A program made the position numbers and the translations under genes. The notes beneath the pieces are model-generated. The model made no database searches. It was not told the DNA's origin and worked only from the letters and a program-made list of their open reading frames with translations. This document shows positions 25,331 through 33,827 of a DNA stretch of 40,607 nt, piece after piece; position 1 is the stretch's first letter; every line of letters begins with the position of its first letter. The stretch is from Planctomycetota bacterium. GTDB lineage: Bacteria > Planctomycetota > Planctomycetia > Pirellulales > Thermoguttaceae. The stretch covers positions 1-40,607 of the forward strand of contig JAKPGL010000105.1 of assembly GCA_029550925.1 (NCBI GenBank), given 5' to 3'.

Positions 25331-25423
25331 TCCTGCACCAAGCCGGCGGCACCTTTTTTTCCCATTCTATATAAATCTACACATCGAAGGCCGCTTCCTT
25401 ACGGGCGCAGCTCGGCGGCGAAT

Positions 25424-25443
25424 CCTCGGACTAGCGTCCGAGG
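25424..25443. terminator. Hairpin between convergent SRAP and CPBP genes
   Basis: CCTCGGA-CTAGCG-TCCGAGG forms a perfect 7-bp stem five bases beyond the CPBP stop. It lacks a T-run, so termination is uncertain; it may instead be a dispersed palindrome. A similar perfect palindrome, ACCGTCTGTCAGACGGT, occurs at 40034-40050. Confidence 0.4.
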
Positions 25444-25448
25444 CTCAG

Positions 25449-26453
25449 CTACCAATACTTCCATTCCGAAAGCAGCAGAATATAGGCGCCCAGCAGGGCG
25501 TTCGTGGTAGCATGGGCTACTACACAGTCCCAAATGTTTTTGGTCTTATAGGCCAATAGGGTAACAAACAGAAACCACACGCTAGCGCCGAAAAGCTCCG
25601 CCGGATGGCTGAGCACCGCATAGAGCACACAAGCGATCAGGGCCGCCAGAGTAACTCGGCCCACAGGAACTGTCCACCAATCCGCCTGCACCACATATCG
25701 CATCAAAAAGCCCCGCAGGAAAAACTCCTCTACCAAGGCCACGACAATCACCATTCCAAACAGACGCAGAGCCACAAATCCCCACAACATCCACACGGGC
25801 TGCTCCTGAAAGACCCGGAACGGATTAAATCCGCTCCGAGCGCCCAGATCGACAAAGGCGCCCAGCCCGATCGGTTCTAGCCATTTCCGTTCTAGGTTCA
25901 ACTGGCTGAACCCCAACCAAATGATCAGTCCGCCAATACCCACCAAAATAGCCAGCAGACTCACCCGACAGGGAAACTCCCGATACACCGGCCAAACCAG
26001 CAGAATAGCCAGACAGGTCAATAGCACTTTCAGGGTATAGACCGCCGGATAAGCCGAGTAGGGAATGCCAGCCCAATTGGCCTCCGGCAACGTGTCGGTT
26101 TTCGAAGGGGACGCCGCTGGCGCCGCCTGAGATTCTTTACTTTCCGCGCTATTTTTCCCCTCGCCTCCGCCAGCTTCTGACGGATTGAGTTGTTCGGTTG
26201 GCTGAGCAGAGGGAGCTAAAGGGGCCTGCTGGCCGGCTTCCGGAAGGTTTCCCTGTTCTAGGATCGCTTGTGGTTTTGGTTTTAGGGGCGGCCGGATCGG
26301 CTCGAAGGCCCCCACCCCCATATAGACGACAAAAGGCAACACAAACCCCAACCATCGATGCCGACGCACCAGCCCGCCCCAACCACAGCAGGACTCTTGC
26401 TGGGATCCCACCCCGCCGGAAACACTCGCATTCGGACCTTCAAAAGTAGTCAT
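25449..26453 (-). CDS. CPBP-family intramembrane protease
   Basis: 334 residues. The C-terminal half is a CPBP (Abi/CAAX-like) glutamic protease with the signature VVALVEEFFLRGFLMRY (EExxxR), then LYAVLSHPAELFG and HATTNALLGAYILL (HxxxN), spread over several membrane spans. The N-terminus has a span near 35-52, a Pro/Ala/Glu-rich external loop of about 90 residues (GQQAPLAPSAQPTEQLN...), and further spans. It resembles the CAAX-protease-related proteins found with exosortase systems, though none is visible here. GGAG lies seven bases before the ATG. The substrate is unknown. Confidence 0.82.
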   Translation of the reverse strand: MTTFEGPNASVSGGVGSQQESCCGWGGLVRRHRWLGFVLPFVVYMGVGAFEPIRPPLKPKPQAILEQGNLPEAGQQAPLAPSAQPTEQLNPSEAGGGEGKNSAESKESQAAPAASPSKTDTLPEANWAGIPYSAYPAVYTLKVLLTCLAILLVWPVYREFPCRVSLLAILVGIGGLIIWLGFSQLNLERKWLEPIGLGAFVDLGARSGFNPFRVFQEQPVWMLWGFVALRLFGMVIVVALVEEFFLRGFLMRYVVQADWWTVPVGRVTLAALIACVLYAVLSHPAELFGASVWFLFVTLLAYKTKNIWDCVVAHATTNALLGAYILLLSEWKYW

Positions 26454-26676
26454 TGGAGTACTCCTCTGGTTTGCATAACTGGCGCCCGGCTATTATCCTA
26501 TATAATACATGGGCGTTCGCAACCCCCAGGCCAAGGGATGTTCCAAAATCAGCGGAAAGGAAATCTCTGCGACTGCTGTTGTACCCAAAAAAGGTTCGCT
26601 GAGGAAGGAACCTCTCAGGTCGTTGTTCCAGGTATGGTACTATAAATTTCGCGGAAAGCCTCTTCAAGCACAAATC

Positions 26677-27099
26677 ATGAAACAAATCATCGCCATTGTG
26701 CAGCCATTTATGGCCGAGAAGGTTTTGAAGTCGCTTCCCGAGGCCTCCTGGGAGGCGTTGAGTGTGCGAGAAGTGCGCGGCTACGGACGGCAAAAGAGCT
26801 ATTTGGACGAATACCGGGGCAGCGAATACGCCGCGGCCTTTTTATCCAAAGTGATGATCATGGTATGGGTCGAAGATGAGGAGGTGGAAAAAGTAGTCCG
26901 AACCATTGTCCGAACGGCCCGGACCGGTCGGCAAGGAGATGGGAAAATTTTTGTGCTGCCGGCACAAGGGCTAGCCGTCCTGAGCACAGACACCCAGCAC
27001 GAAAGCAAACCTTTCTGCCAGGAAGAGCCTGGCCCCAAAGACGCCGATGTCTCAATCTACCCCCTGGAAAACCAACGGAACCAACCCTTTCTGCCGTGA
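26677..27099 (+). CDS. P-II-like nitrogen regulatory protein, atypical C-terminus
   Basis: 140 residues. P-II proteins sense ATP/ADP and 2-oxoglutarate and switch enzymes or transporters. The T-loop is clear: VRGYGRQKSYLDEYRGSEYAAAF, with Tyr51 at the uridylylation position of E. coli GlnB, and the B-loop TGRQGDGKIFVLP with Lys90. Two departures are visible: Gly41 of GRQKG is Ser, and the C-loop Arg101/Arg103 region is replaced by a 45-residue tail with no RxR motif. Usual members are about 112 residues. The earlier frame start at 26509 is not needed; ATG 26677 gives the family N-terminus, with only a weak ribosome-binding site. Its TGA overlaps the glcE GTG by four bases. Confidence 0.88.
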   Translation: MKQIIAIVQPFMAEKVLKSLPEASWEALSVREVRGYGRQKSYLDEYRGSEYAAAFLSKVMIMVWVEDEEVEKVVRTIVRTARTGRQGDGKIFVLPAQGLAVLSTDTQHESKPFCQEEPGPKDADVSIYPLENQRNQPFLP

Positions 27100-28409
27100 G
27101 TGAAAACAATTTTCCATTTCCTGAAGTCCAGCGTTTCAGGCCTGCCAGCCTGGAAGAGCTTGCCGAGCTAGTGCGTCAGGCCGTCGCAAGCCGAACGCCG
27201 ATCTACCCGATCGGCGGCGGTACGTCGCTCCGGTACGGGGGCTTGCCGACCAGACCCGGTTGGGGCCTGAGCCTTCAGCAGTTACGCCGGATGGTGGATT
27301 ACCCGGCCCGAGATTTAACAATTACGGTGGAAGCAGGTCTGCCGGTGGCTGAGTTACAGACCCTGTTGGCCCAGCAAGGACAATGGTGGCCGGTCGATGC
27401 GCCGCAGCCGGATCAGGCCACCGTAGGCGGCGTGGTCGCCTGCAATCTGAACGGCCCGCACCGGTACGCATGGGGCAGTGTGAGCGATTACGTGCTGGGA
27501 CTAACGGCCGTGGATGGGCAGGGGATGGTCTTTGCCGCCGGCTCGCGGGTGGTCAAAAACGCCGCCGGATATAATCTGTGTCGATTGTTGGCCGGCAGTC
27601 TCGGCGCCCTGGCCGTCATCGCTCAGGTTACGCTCCGGGTCCAACCTTTGCCGGAAACCACCGCCTTCGCAGCAGCTAAGCTGGAGGATTGGGACCTGGC
27701 CGATCGCTTGTTGAGGCAACTCATGCAGAGCCAACTTTTGCCGACGGCCATCCAGTTGGCGGTTGGGCCAGCCTGGACCGACGATCCTGTGCTGGGGGAG
27801 CTCAAGCCGCCGGCCAAGGCCTGGCTGATCGTGGGCCTGGAAGGGTCGGCCAAAGAAGTCGCCTGGCAGGTCGAACAATTGCAATCCGCCTGGCAAGCAG
27901 AGGGCCTCCGGCAGGTGCAGATCCTCAGGGAACCGCAGAGCCAAGCGATGTGGCGTCGGCTGGTGGAATTTCCAGTGCTGCCGGGCTTGGACAGTAGATT
28001 GGCGAATGGTCTGCCTCCGGTTCCGAATGCACACCACGGCGTAGGGGAGGAGCGATTTTTAGTGGTGCAGGCGGGGGTGTTGCCCAGTCAGGTTGTGGCC
28101 CTGGCCGCCCGATGGGTCCAGATGGATCGGCGGATTTCGGTGCTGGCCCATGCGGGACACGGCAGCTTAGTGGGGTATTTTCCGCTCGACGGGGTGGACG
28201 CGCGCCGATGGTTGCAGGAGTCGATTTTTCCCTCCGTATCGTCGCAACATGGTCATGTCCACGTCCTTTCCGCCCCAACGGGGGTGGTTTTAAGTCCGGC
28301 AGAACTCTGGAGTCAACCTCCATGCCAAGATCGGCTCATGCAGGCCATCAAACAACGTTTTGATCCGGATGGAATCCTCAATCCCGGCCGGTTAGGATTT
28401 GACGCTTGA
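27096..28409 (+). CDS. glcE: Glycolate oxidase FAD-binding subunit GlcE
   Basis: 437 residues. GlcE is the second flavin-domain subunit of glycolate dehydrogenase, which oxidises glycolate to glyoxylate and passes electrons to the membrane. An FAD_binding_4 domain spans about 12-185: IYPIGGGTSLRYGG, LTITVEAGLPVAELQTLL, ATVGGVVACNLNGPHRYAWGSVSDYVLGL and the SRVVKNAAGYNLCRLLAGSLG loop. The C-terminal cap ends in QRFDPDGILNPGRL, typical of this oxidase group. The start is GTG, overlapping the P-II stop by four bases, so translation is probably coupled. The larger catalytic subunit GlcD is not next to it. Confidence 0.9.
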   Translation: MSENNFPFPEVQRFRPASLEELAELVRQAVASRTPIYPIGGGTSLRYGGLPTRPGWGLSLQQLRRMVDYPARDLTITVEAGLPVAELQTLLAQQGQWWPVDAPQPDQATVGGVVACNLNGPHRYAWGSVSDYVLGLTAVDGQGMVFAAGSRVVKNAAGYNLCRLLAGSLGALAVIAQVTLRVQPLPETTAFAAAKLEDWDLADRLLRQLMQSQLLPTAIQLAVGPAWTDDPVLGELKPPAKAWLIVGLEGSAKEVAWQVEQLQSAWQAEGLRQVQILREPQSQAMWRRLVEFPVLPGLDSRLANGLPPVPNAHHGVGEERFLVVQAGVLPSQVVALAARWVQMDRRISVLAHAGHGSLVGYFPLDGVDARRWLQESIFPSVSSQHGHVHVLSAPTGVVLSPAELWSQPPCQDRLMQAIKQRFDPDGILNPGRLGFDA

Positions 28410-28425
28410 TAAGCGAAGACTCTCC

Positions 28426-29799
28426 ATGCACGAATCAACGCCTTTGGGAAAAAACAAACCGATTTCGGAAAGAATCGCCGGCGGCCCCGGGCTGGACGGT
28501 CGTCAGACGGTAGCCGCCTCTATCGACCCGAAGGTGCTCCAGTCGTGCGTCCATTGTGGACTTTGCACGGCGGCTTGTCCTACCTATACGGAGTTGGGCA
28601 ACGAAAACGACGGCCCCCGGGGCCGTATCTATCTGATGCGACTGGTGCACGAAGGGCAATTGCCGCTGGATGAGCGGGTCCGTCAGCACTGGCAGTTGTG
28701 TCTGGATTGTCGGGCCTGTGAGACGGCCTGCCCCTCCGGCGTGCGGTACGGTCGGCTGATCGAGCCGGTCCACCTTGCCCTGGATGAGTTGGAGCGGCGA
28801 GAACGGCCATTGGCCCGATGGGATTGGTTTCGCGAGGTGGTGCTGTTTCGGATATTTCCGTACCGGGATCGGATTCGGCTGGCGATTTGGCCGGTGCGGT
28901 TGTTGCAGAAGTTGGGGGTGTATGATTTTTTGGAACGGCTGGGCCTGTGGCGGCTTGTGCCGGGGCGATTGGGGCAGATGCTGACGCTGGTGCCGCCGCC
29001 GACGCCGCAGGGGCCTCGGTTGCCGCGGTTTTTGCCTGCTGTAGGTCGGCGCCGCGCCCGGGTGGCCTTTTTCGTAGGCTGTGTGGCCGAGGCCATGTTC
29101 CGAGACGTGCATTGGGCCACCCTGCGAGTGCTGCAACAGAACGGCTGCGACATTCTGATCCCGCCGGGCCAAGGCTGCTGTGGAGCCATCCATTACCATA
29201 ACGGCGATCGGGAAGGCGCCCGCCGATTGGCCGACGCCAACGTGGCCGCCTTCGACCTGGACGAAATCGACGCCATCGTCGTCAACCACGCCGGCTGCGG
29301 GGCCATGCTGAAAGAATACGGACTGCACTGGCAGGACACCAAACAGCAGGCCCGCCGTCGATTCGCCGCCAAAGTGCAAGATGTGAACGAATTCTTGGAT
29401 AAACTGGGCCTGACGTTGCCGACCGGACGGATCGAAGCCGTGGCCGTCTATCACGACGCCTGCCACCTGGCCCACGCCCAAAAGATTGTCGAAGCCCCCC
29501 GGCGATTGCTTCGGAAAATCCCCGGTCTAGTGCTTAAGCAATTGCCGGAAAGCGAAATCTGCTGCGGCTCGGCCGGCGTCTATAACCTGAATCACCCGGA
29601 CCTGGCCGGTCGGCTGGGCGACCGAAAACTGCAAAACATCCTCTCGACCGGAGCGCAGATCGTGCTCGCCTCCAACGCTGGGTGTCTATTGCAAATCCAG
29701 CGGGAAGTGCGACAACATCGGGCCCCGCTCCAGGTCATGCATCCCATGACCCTTTTGGACCTCAGCTACCGAGAAGAACCCCTGCCCAGGGAAATCTGA
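28426..29799 (+). CDS. glcF: Glycolate oxidase iron-sulfur subunit GlcF
   Basis: 457 residues. It carries two ferredoxin-type 4Fe-4S sites, CVHCGLCTAACP (Cys41, 44, 47, 51) and CLDCRACETACP (Cys92, 95, 98, 102), and two CCG domains: FVGCVAEAMF with CCGAIHYHNGD, and YHDACHLAHAQK with CCGSAGVYNL. This is the electron-transfer subunit of glycolate dehydrogenase. ATG 28426 is 17 bases after the glcE stop; a TTG at 28399 overlaps glcE and is less likely. Together with glcE and the P-II gene it forms a three-gene unit. Confidence 0.9.
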   Translation: MHESTPLGKNKPISERIAGGPGLDGRQTVAASIDPKVLQSCVHCGLCTAACPTYTELGNENDGPRGRIYLMRLVHEGQLPLDERVRQHWQLCLDCRACETACPSGVRYGRLIEPVHLALDELERRERPLARWDWFREVVLFRIFPYRDRIRLAIWPVRLLQKLGVYDFLERLGLWRLVPGRLGQMLTLVPPPTPQGPRLPRFLPAVGRRRARVAFFVGCVAEAMFRDVHWATLRVLQQNGCDILIPPGQGCCGAIHYHNGDREGARRLADANVAAFDLDEIDAIVVNHAGCGAMLKEYGLHWQDTKQQARRRFAAKVQDVNEFLDKLGLTLPTGRIEAVAVYHDACHLAHAQKIVEAPRRLLRKIPGLVLKQLPESEICCGSAGVYNLNHPDLAGRLGDRKLQNILSTGAQIVLASNAGCLLQIQREVRQHRAPLQVMHPMTLLDLSYREEPLPREI

Positions 29800-29852
29800 T
29801 CGGCAAAAGGAGGCCCAGCCCTCTGGGCAGACTGCTCTAGCATCTACTCTGT

Positions 29853-30377
29853 TTACACCCGAATGAGCGAAACCGACGTGGTCAGGATGCGATCCCGCAG
29901 CAGAATACTGTCGGGCAAGTCATATTCGAACAGGGCGCAGAGATATTCGAGGCCGCGGATGTACGTGATTTCATACTGTCGGCCGACGATCACCGAAGGG
30001 ACGGTAACATGGCTAAAGCCCCAGGAAGAGCCGGCCAGTCCTTTTTTGATTCCGCCGGAGATGATATTGGTGATTTCGCCGACGCCGTCGAGTACTTGGG
30101 GAGTCAATCTATCGAAGGTATCTTGCAAAAGTCCGCCCACGCTTTTCAGGGCCACCCGCTCGGCCATGTTGACGGCGATAAATCCTGAAGCCGCCCCGTG
30201 GACGCCGATCAGCCCGGTTACATCGCCGGCATCACGGAGCGGGATTCGCGAAATCCCTACACATTTGGCTTCGACGCCGCACATGCTCAAGCCGCTATTC
30301 ACCCCCTCGATCAATCCTTTTAATAATACTGGCTCAAAGCCCAAGACTGATCCCGAAGACAATAATTTTTCCGTCAT
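29853..30377 (-). CDS. CheX-like chemotaxis phosphatase-family protein
   Basis: 174 residues. CheX/CheC-family proteins dephosphorylate CheY-like response regulators. The central region, DAGDVTGLIGVHGAASGFIAVNMAERVALKSVGGLL, is followed by LDGVGEITNIISGGIKKGLA, where Glu and Asn match the E-x-x-N catalytic pair of this family. The C-terminal part is beta-rich. The ATG has GCGAGG just two to three bases upstream, tighter than ideal. It stands alone between convergent glcF and a long non-coding stretch; no other chemotaxis gene is in the window. Confidence 0.8.
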   Translation of the reverse strand: MTEKLLSSGSVLGFEPVLLKGLIEGVNSGLSMCGVEAKCVGISRIPLRDAGDVTGLIGVHGAASGFIAVNMAERVALKSVGGLLQDTFDRLTPQVLDGVGEITNIISGGIKKGLAGSSWGFSHVTVPSVIVGRQYEITYIRGLEYLCALFEYDLPDSILLRDRILTTSVSLIRV

Positions 30378-31223
30378 ATCCTCGCCTTTCCGTCAGCCCC
30401 TTTCCCAAAGACGCCCTTTTCCTCAAATCGCTCCTAAGGCATTCTTTTTTCCCTTTTAGAGGGCTTCTAATTCCATTTTGGCTTATAAACCGACCGCGAT
30501 TGGTTTTTCCATGGCCCGAATTACGGACAACCTTGGGGAGAAGAATGTAAGGTCAGCAAAGGGAGAAAATACTACATATAGCGTATCGTTACAATTCAGC
30601 CACAATATGTAGCGTTAGTGATTCCTGTCTATTTCTTCCTCCCCAGCTAGGAAGGGGGAGATCAATCCTGTGGATTTTCCAGCCTCTACGAGTTTTTCCG
30701 ACGGCTGCTTCGGACCAAAGGGGAGCTTTCGATCGTCTAGTATGAAGGATGAGGATTGATCGCGTCCATGTGCCCCCCATCATTTTATCCAGGTTTTCGT
30801 GGGGCCTCGCAATCCCACCCTTCCATAGAAGTGCGGAGGGCTTACTTTTTGGGCCTCCTTCGACCATTGGCCGGTTGCCTCCAAGGCAAACTTCCCAAAC
30901 CGATTTCCCCGCCGGGGCGACGATGAGACGAGAAAAATCGCTTCCGGCTAAGCAAAATCCGTCCGCCCGATTGACGAAATGCACGGAAAATGGCAACTTA
31001 AATGGAAATGAACTCGGAAAAATGCGAGTGGACCAATCCCCCGACCCGGAAAGGTTGGTCGAAGACGTGGATGGTTCTCGCTACAAAACAACGCTCCATC
31101 TCCAAATGGGGTGAGTCTCGTTTCGGGGCGTCCCCTTTTTCCGCCTGCTGTCTTGATAGGAGGAAGGGCGCCAAACGGAGAGGAAAAATGGACGGCTTTT
31201 TACTCTTCTGAAGGGGGCCCGCC
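30378..31223. other. Long gene-free stretch with one hairpin
   Basis: About 850 bases with no convincing gene; forward frames at 30749-31114 and 31002-31211 lack a ribosome-binding site or protein-like composition. CTACATAT (30572-30579) pairs with ATATGTAG (30605-30612) around a loop containing GTTACAATTCAGCC, which resembles the MITE end. The stretch must carry the promoters of the divergent CheX-like and TolC-like genes. Confidence 0.4.
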
Positions 31224-33539
31224 ATGAAAAGGTTCCAAACGATTGGGATGGTTTTCGGAATGCTGTGGGCGGGAGTTGACCCGACTGCTGCCTGGACGAT
31301 GGGCCAAGACGATCGGAGTCCGGTCCCGATTCTGGTTTCAGCGCCGGTCGGTGTTCTCTATTCGAGCACTTTGGAAGGGATGTTGACCACCTTTTTGGCG
31401 GCGGCCCCATCGTCGTCTTCCTCGGCAGAAGGAAGAGAATCGCCCATTATCAAGATTCCTCCGCGGCCGCTCCCTCCGGCCATGTTGGCGGCGGCCATTC
31501 CGCCCCGGTCTGATTCCTCGACTCCCACCCGTCCGGTCCGATTGGCCGAGCTGCTGGCGCAGCCTGCTCCCCGAAACCAACAATTGGAGACCATTCTAGT
31601 CTATTGGGACTTGGCAGCCGCCGTAGCGACCGTGCAATTTCGAAAAGAGGAACTTGCTCGTTTACAAAACCTCCGGGTGTTTTCCGGGGATCAGCAAGCC
31701 TATCAAACGGCGTTGAGCCAGGCCGAAACGGCGTTGCAGACCGCTGAAACTGCCCTGGCCGCCGCCCAGCGCCGCTTGGCCGAAAAGATGGGGTGGGACC
31801 CCAAATCAGCTCCGCCGTGGCCGGTGGATAAACCCCATATCGGTCCCTACTGGACGCAACTGGCGAGTCTATTTTCCGGTCGAACCGTTCCCCGACCATT
31901 GCGGCTGATCGACCGATGCCTCCCCTGGTGGCAGAAAGCGATTGATCGACGGGCCGAGGCCATCTACGCCGCCCAAGACGCCCTGGATGCCTTTACGGAG
32001 GCCTATCATCAAGGCCGAACGGACCTTCGTCAGGTCTTGTGGATGCACGCCCGATGGACTGAACAACATACCGCCTTTCTCCAAGCCACCCTGGCCTACA
32101 ACGCCCAGATTGCCGAGTTCGTATTGACCGTGGCCCCCACCCAGACCCAAGGTGCGTCCCTGGTCTCCATGCTCATCCTGACCAACGATCGTTCCCAGGG
32201 CACAGCGGGCAACCGCCAGAGCGACGCCCGCGGCGCCTTTTGGCGGCAGGAATCTGACGGGTCGGGCGATTCTGGAGTGCAACCGGCTGGGTATGAAGAG
32301 CCTTTGGCTCCTAACATCATTCCTGCCCCTCAGCCGGAACCTCTCCCCCAACCTGGTTCCCCGGGGACCGGCGGTGCGAAGCAAGAGCCGACCCTCGCCC
32401 CGCCGAGAGAACTTCCAACCCATGAGTCGGGCGTCCCTCTGGTTCCGAGCCGACAAGAGCCGACCCTTGCCCCGCCCAAAGAGTCTCCCCCTGCTGCCAA
32501 GCCAACAGAACCCATCCCATCGTCGCCCTCGCCGCCTTCTTCGATCCCACCGAAGGCGCCAGAGTCTCCCAACCTCCGGCCTCTGGTGCCGATCACCGAG
32601 TCGAGCGGCCCCTCCACGCCGACGCCGGCGAGTTCAGGAACTTCGGAAGCTTCCAAAAGCACATCAGGGGAACCGCCCAAGACCGGTGGTGAAAAACCTG
32701 TCCCTTACGAAACAAAAAGGCCCCCCGGACCAAGGCCCGATTTTCAGGAGGAGAGCGTAGTCCTCTATCCGGCTTTAGTGCGGGCGTCGCCTTCCGTGCA
32801 GGTCAAGCAGTTGGCCTTGAGTTTTCATGGGCCGATCAACCCTTCTGAAAAGGTTCGGCAAGAGACGTTGCTGGCCTGTTTGCAGCGGGCGCCGGCCGGG
32901 CAACGTCGAGAGCTGATCGAGGCGTACTGGATGTTGTGGCAGCAATGGGCGGAACTGGCGGCCTTGGCCCAACAACGGGAAATCCTCGATGAATTAGGCC
33001 GACTGACGCTTCAACAAAGAAACCGACCGCTCGGGGCGGAAACGATGCTTCAATGGCGGGCCGCCCAACTAGCCGAAGACGCCGATCGGATGGAAGCCCG
33101 CATCCGCCTCCTAGAACGGGAAGAAAAATTAGCCCAGTACGTCAACGCTTCCGGAGAGGCAATCCTTGCGCCCGCCACCTTGCCGCACACCGGCCCCTAT
33201 CAACTTCGGTTGGAGTCCCAGCCGAAAAAGGTAGCGGAAAGCTGGCCCGTCCGTCGAGCCGCTGGACTGATCCCCGCTTTATATACAAGTTTACAAGAAC
33301 AGGCCAAAGCCGTTGTCCTGGCCGACCAAACCCGCTCAGAAGTCCTCTCCCTATACCGCCAAGGTCAACGATCCCTCCAAGATGTGCTGGCCGCCTGCGA
33401 TCAGCAAAAACAGGCCGCCTTGGAGTTCCTTCAAACACTGGCCGACTACAACCAGGCCATCGCCGATTATGTCGTCCTGGTGGCGCCCGCCGCGCTGCCG
33501 GCGGAACGATTCGTCCAAACCCTCGTTACCGACAAGTAA
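31224..33539 (+). CDS. TolC-like outer-membrane protein, internally duplicated
   Basis: 771 residues with a signal peptide (about 1-25). Two helical TolC/OEP-like halves flank a Pro-rich linker of about 160 residues. Both halves carry the same block: in the first, PHIGPY followed by YHQGRTDLRQVLWMHARWTEQH, LAYNAQIAEFVLTVAP; in the second, PHTGPY followed by YRQGQRSLQDVLAACDQQKQAA, LADYNQAIADYVVLVAP. The linker includes two copies of QEPTLAPP. This suggests a duplicated alpha-hairpin tunnel, making one chain do the work of two. GGGGG lies about eight bases before the ATG. No inner-membrane pump or adaptor gene adjoins it. Confidence 0.78.
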   Translation: MKRFQTIGMVFGMLWAGVDPTAAWTMGQDDRSPVPILVSAPVGVLYSSTLEGMLTTFLAAAPSSSSSAEGRESPIIKIPPRPLPPAMLAAAIPPRSDSSTPTRPVRLAELLAQPAPRNQQLETILVYWDLAAAVATVQFRKEELARLQNLRVFSGDQQAYQTALSQAETALQTAETALAAAQRRLAEKMGWDPKSAPPWPVDKPHIGPYWTQLASLFSGRTVPRPLRLIDRCLPWWQKAIDRRAEAIYAAQDALDAFTEAYHQGRTDLRQVLWMHARWTEQHTAFLQATLAYNAQIAEFVLTVAPTQTQGASLVSMLILTNDRSQGTAGNRQSDARGAFWRQESDGSGDSGVQPAGYEEPLAPNIIPAPQPEPLPQPGSPGTGGAKQEPTLAPPRELPTHESGVPLVPSRQEPTLAPPKESPPAAKPTEPIPSSPSPPSSIPPKAPESPNLRPLVPITESSGPSTPTPASSGTSEASKSTSGEPPKTGGEKPVPYETKRPPGPRPDFQEESVVLYPALVRASPSVQVKQLALSFHGPINPSEKVRQETLLACLQRAPAGQRRELIEAYWMLWQQWAELAALAQQREILDELGRLTLQQRNRPLGAETMLQWRAAQLAEDADRMEARIRLLEREEKLAQYVNASGEAILAPATLPHTGPYQLRLESQPKKVAESWPVRRAAGLIPALYTSLQEQAKAVVLADQTRSEVLSLYRQGQRSLQDVLAACDQQKQAALEFLQTLADYNQAIADYVVLVAPAALPAERFVQTLVTDK

Positions 33540-33642
33540 CGGGAATGGCCGGAGGGGGCTATTCAGCGTAGCCCATCCCGAAAAGCGTCAACGGAATATG
33601 CCCACCGGCCCTCGCTCACTAGGGGCGAAGGTAGAACCCCTT

Positions 33643-33668
33643 GTCATTCTCGCGCAAGCGGGAATCCA
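33643..33668. repeat. REP-like hairpin fragment
   Basis: GTCATTCTCGCGCAAGCGGG with following AATCCA matches the hairpin arm of the MITE family, but no terminal GTAAC end is seen on either side. The rest of 33540-33827 holds nothing else I recognise. Confidence 0.55.
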
Positions 33669-33827
33669 AATTTTTTCTCTCTACCGCAGAAGATGCCGCC
33701 CGGGCCGCGCCCAGGGGGAAGGGGGATAGAATTATTCCTGCCCTCTCGCGTCCGTGCCAGAAACCAGAAGCCTCTTTCCCGCAGGCGCACGCTTCTAGGG
33801 AAGGATTTATCCTGTTTTTATTCCGCT

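Noticed and set aside
28435-29481. 348-codon reverse frame over glcF
   Set aside because: Antisense to a protein with intact 4Fe-4S and CCG motifs; the reverse translation is low-complexity.
30749-31211. Two overlapping small forward frames before the TolC-like gene
   Set aside because: No ribosome-binding site, no conserved look and they overlap each other in different frames.
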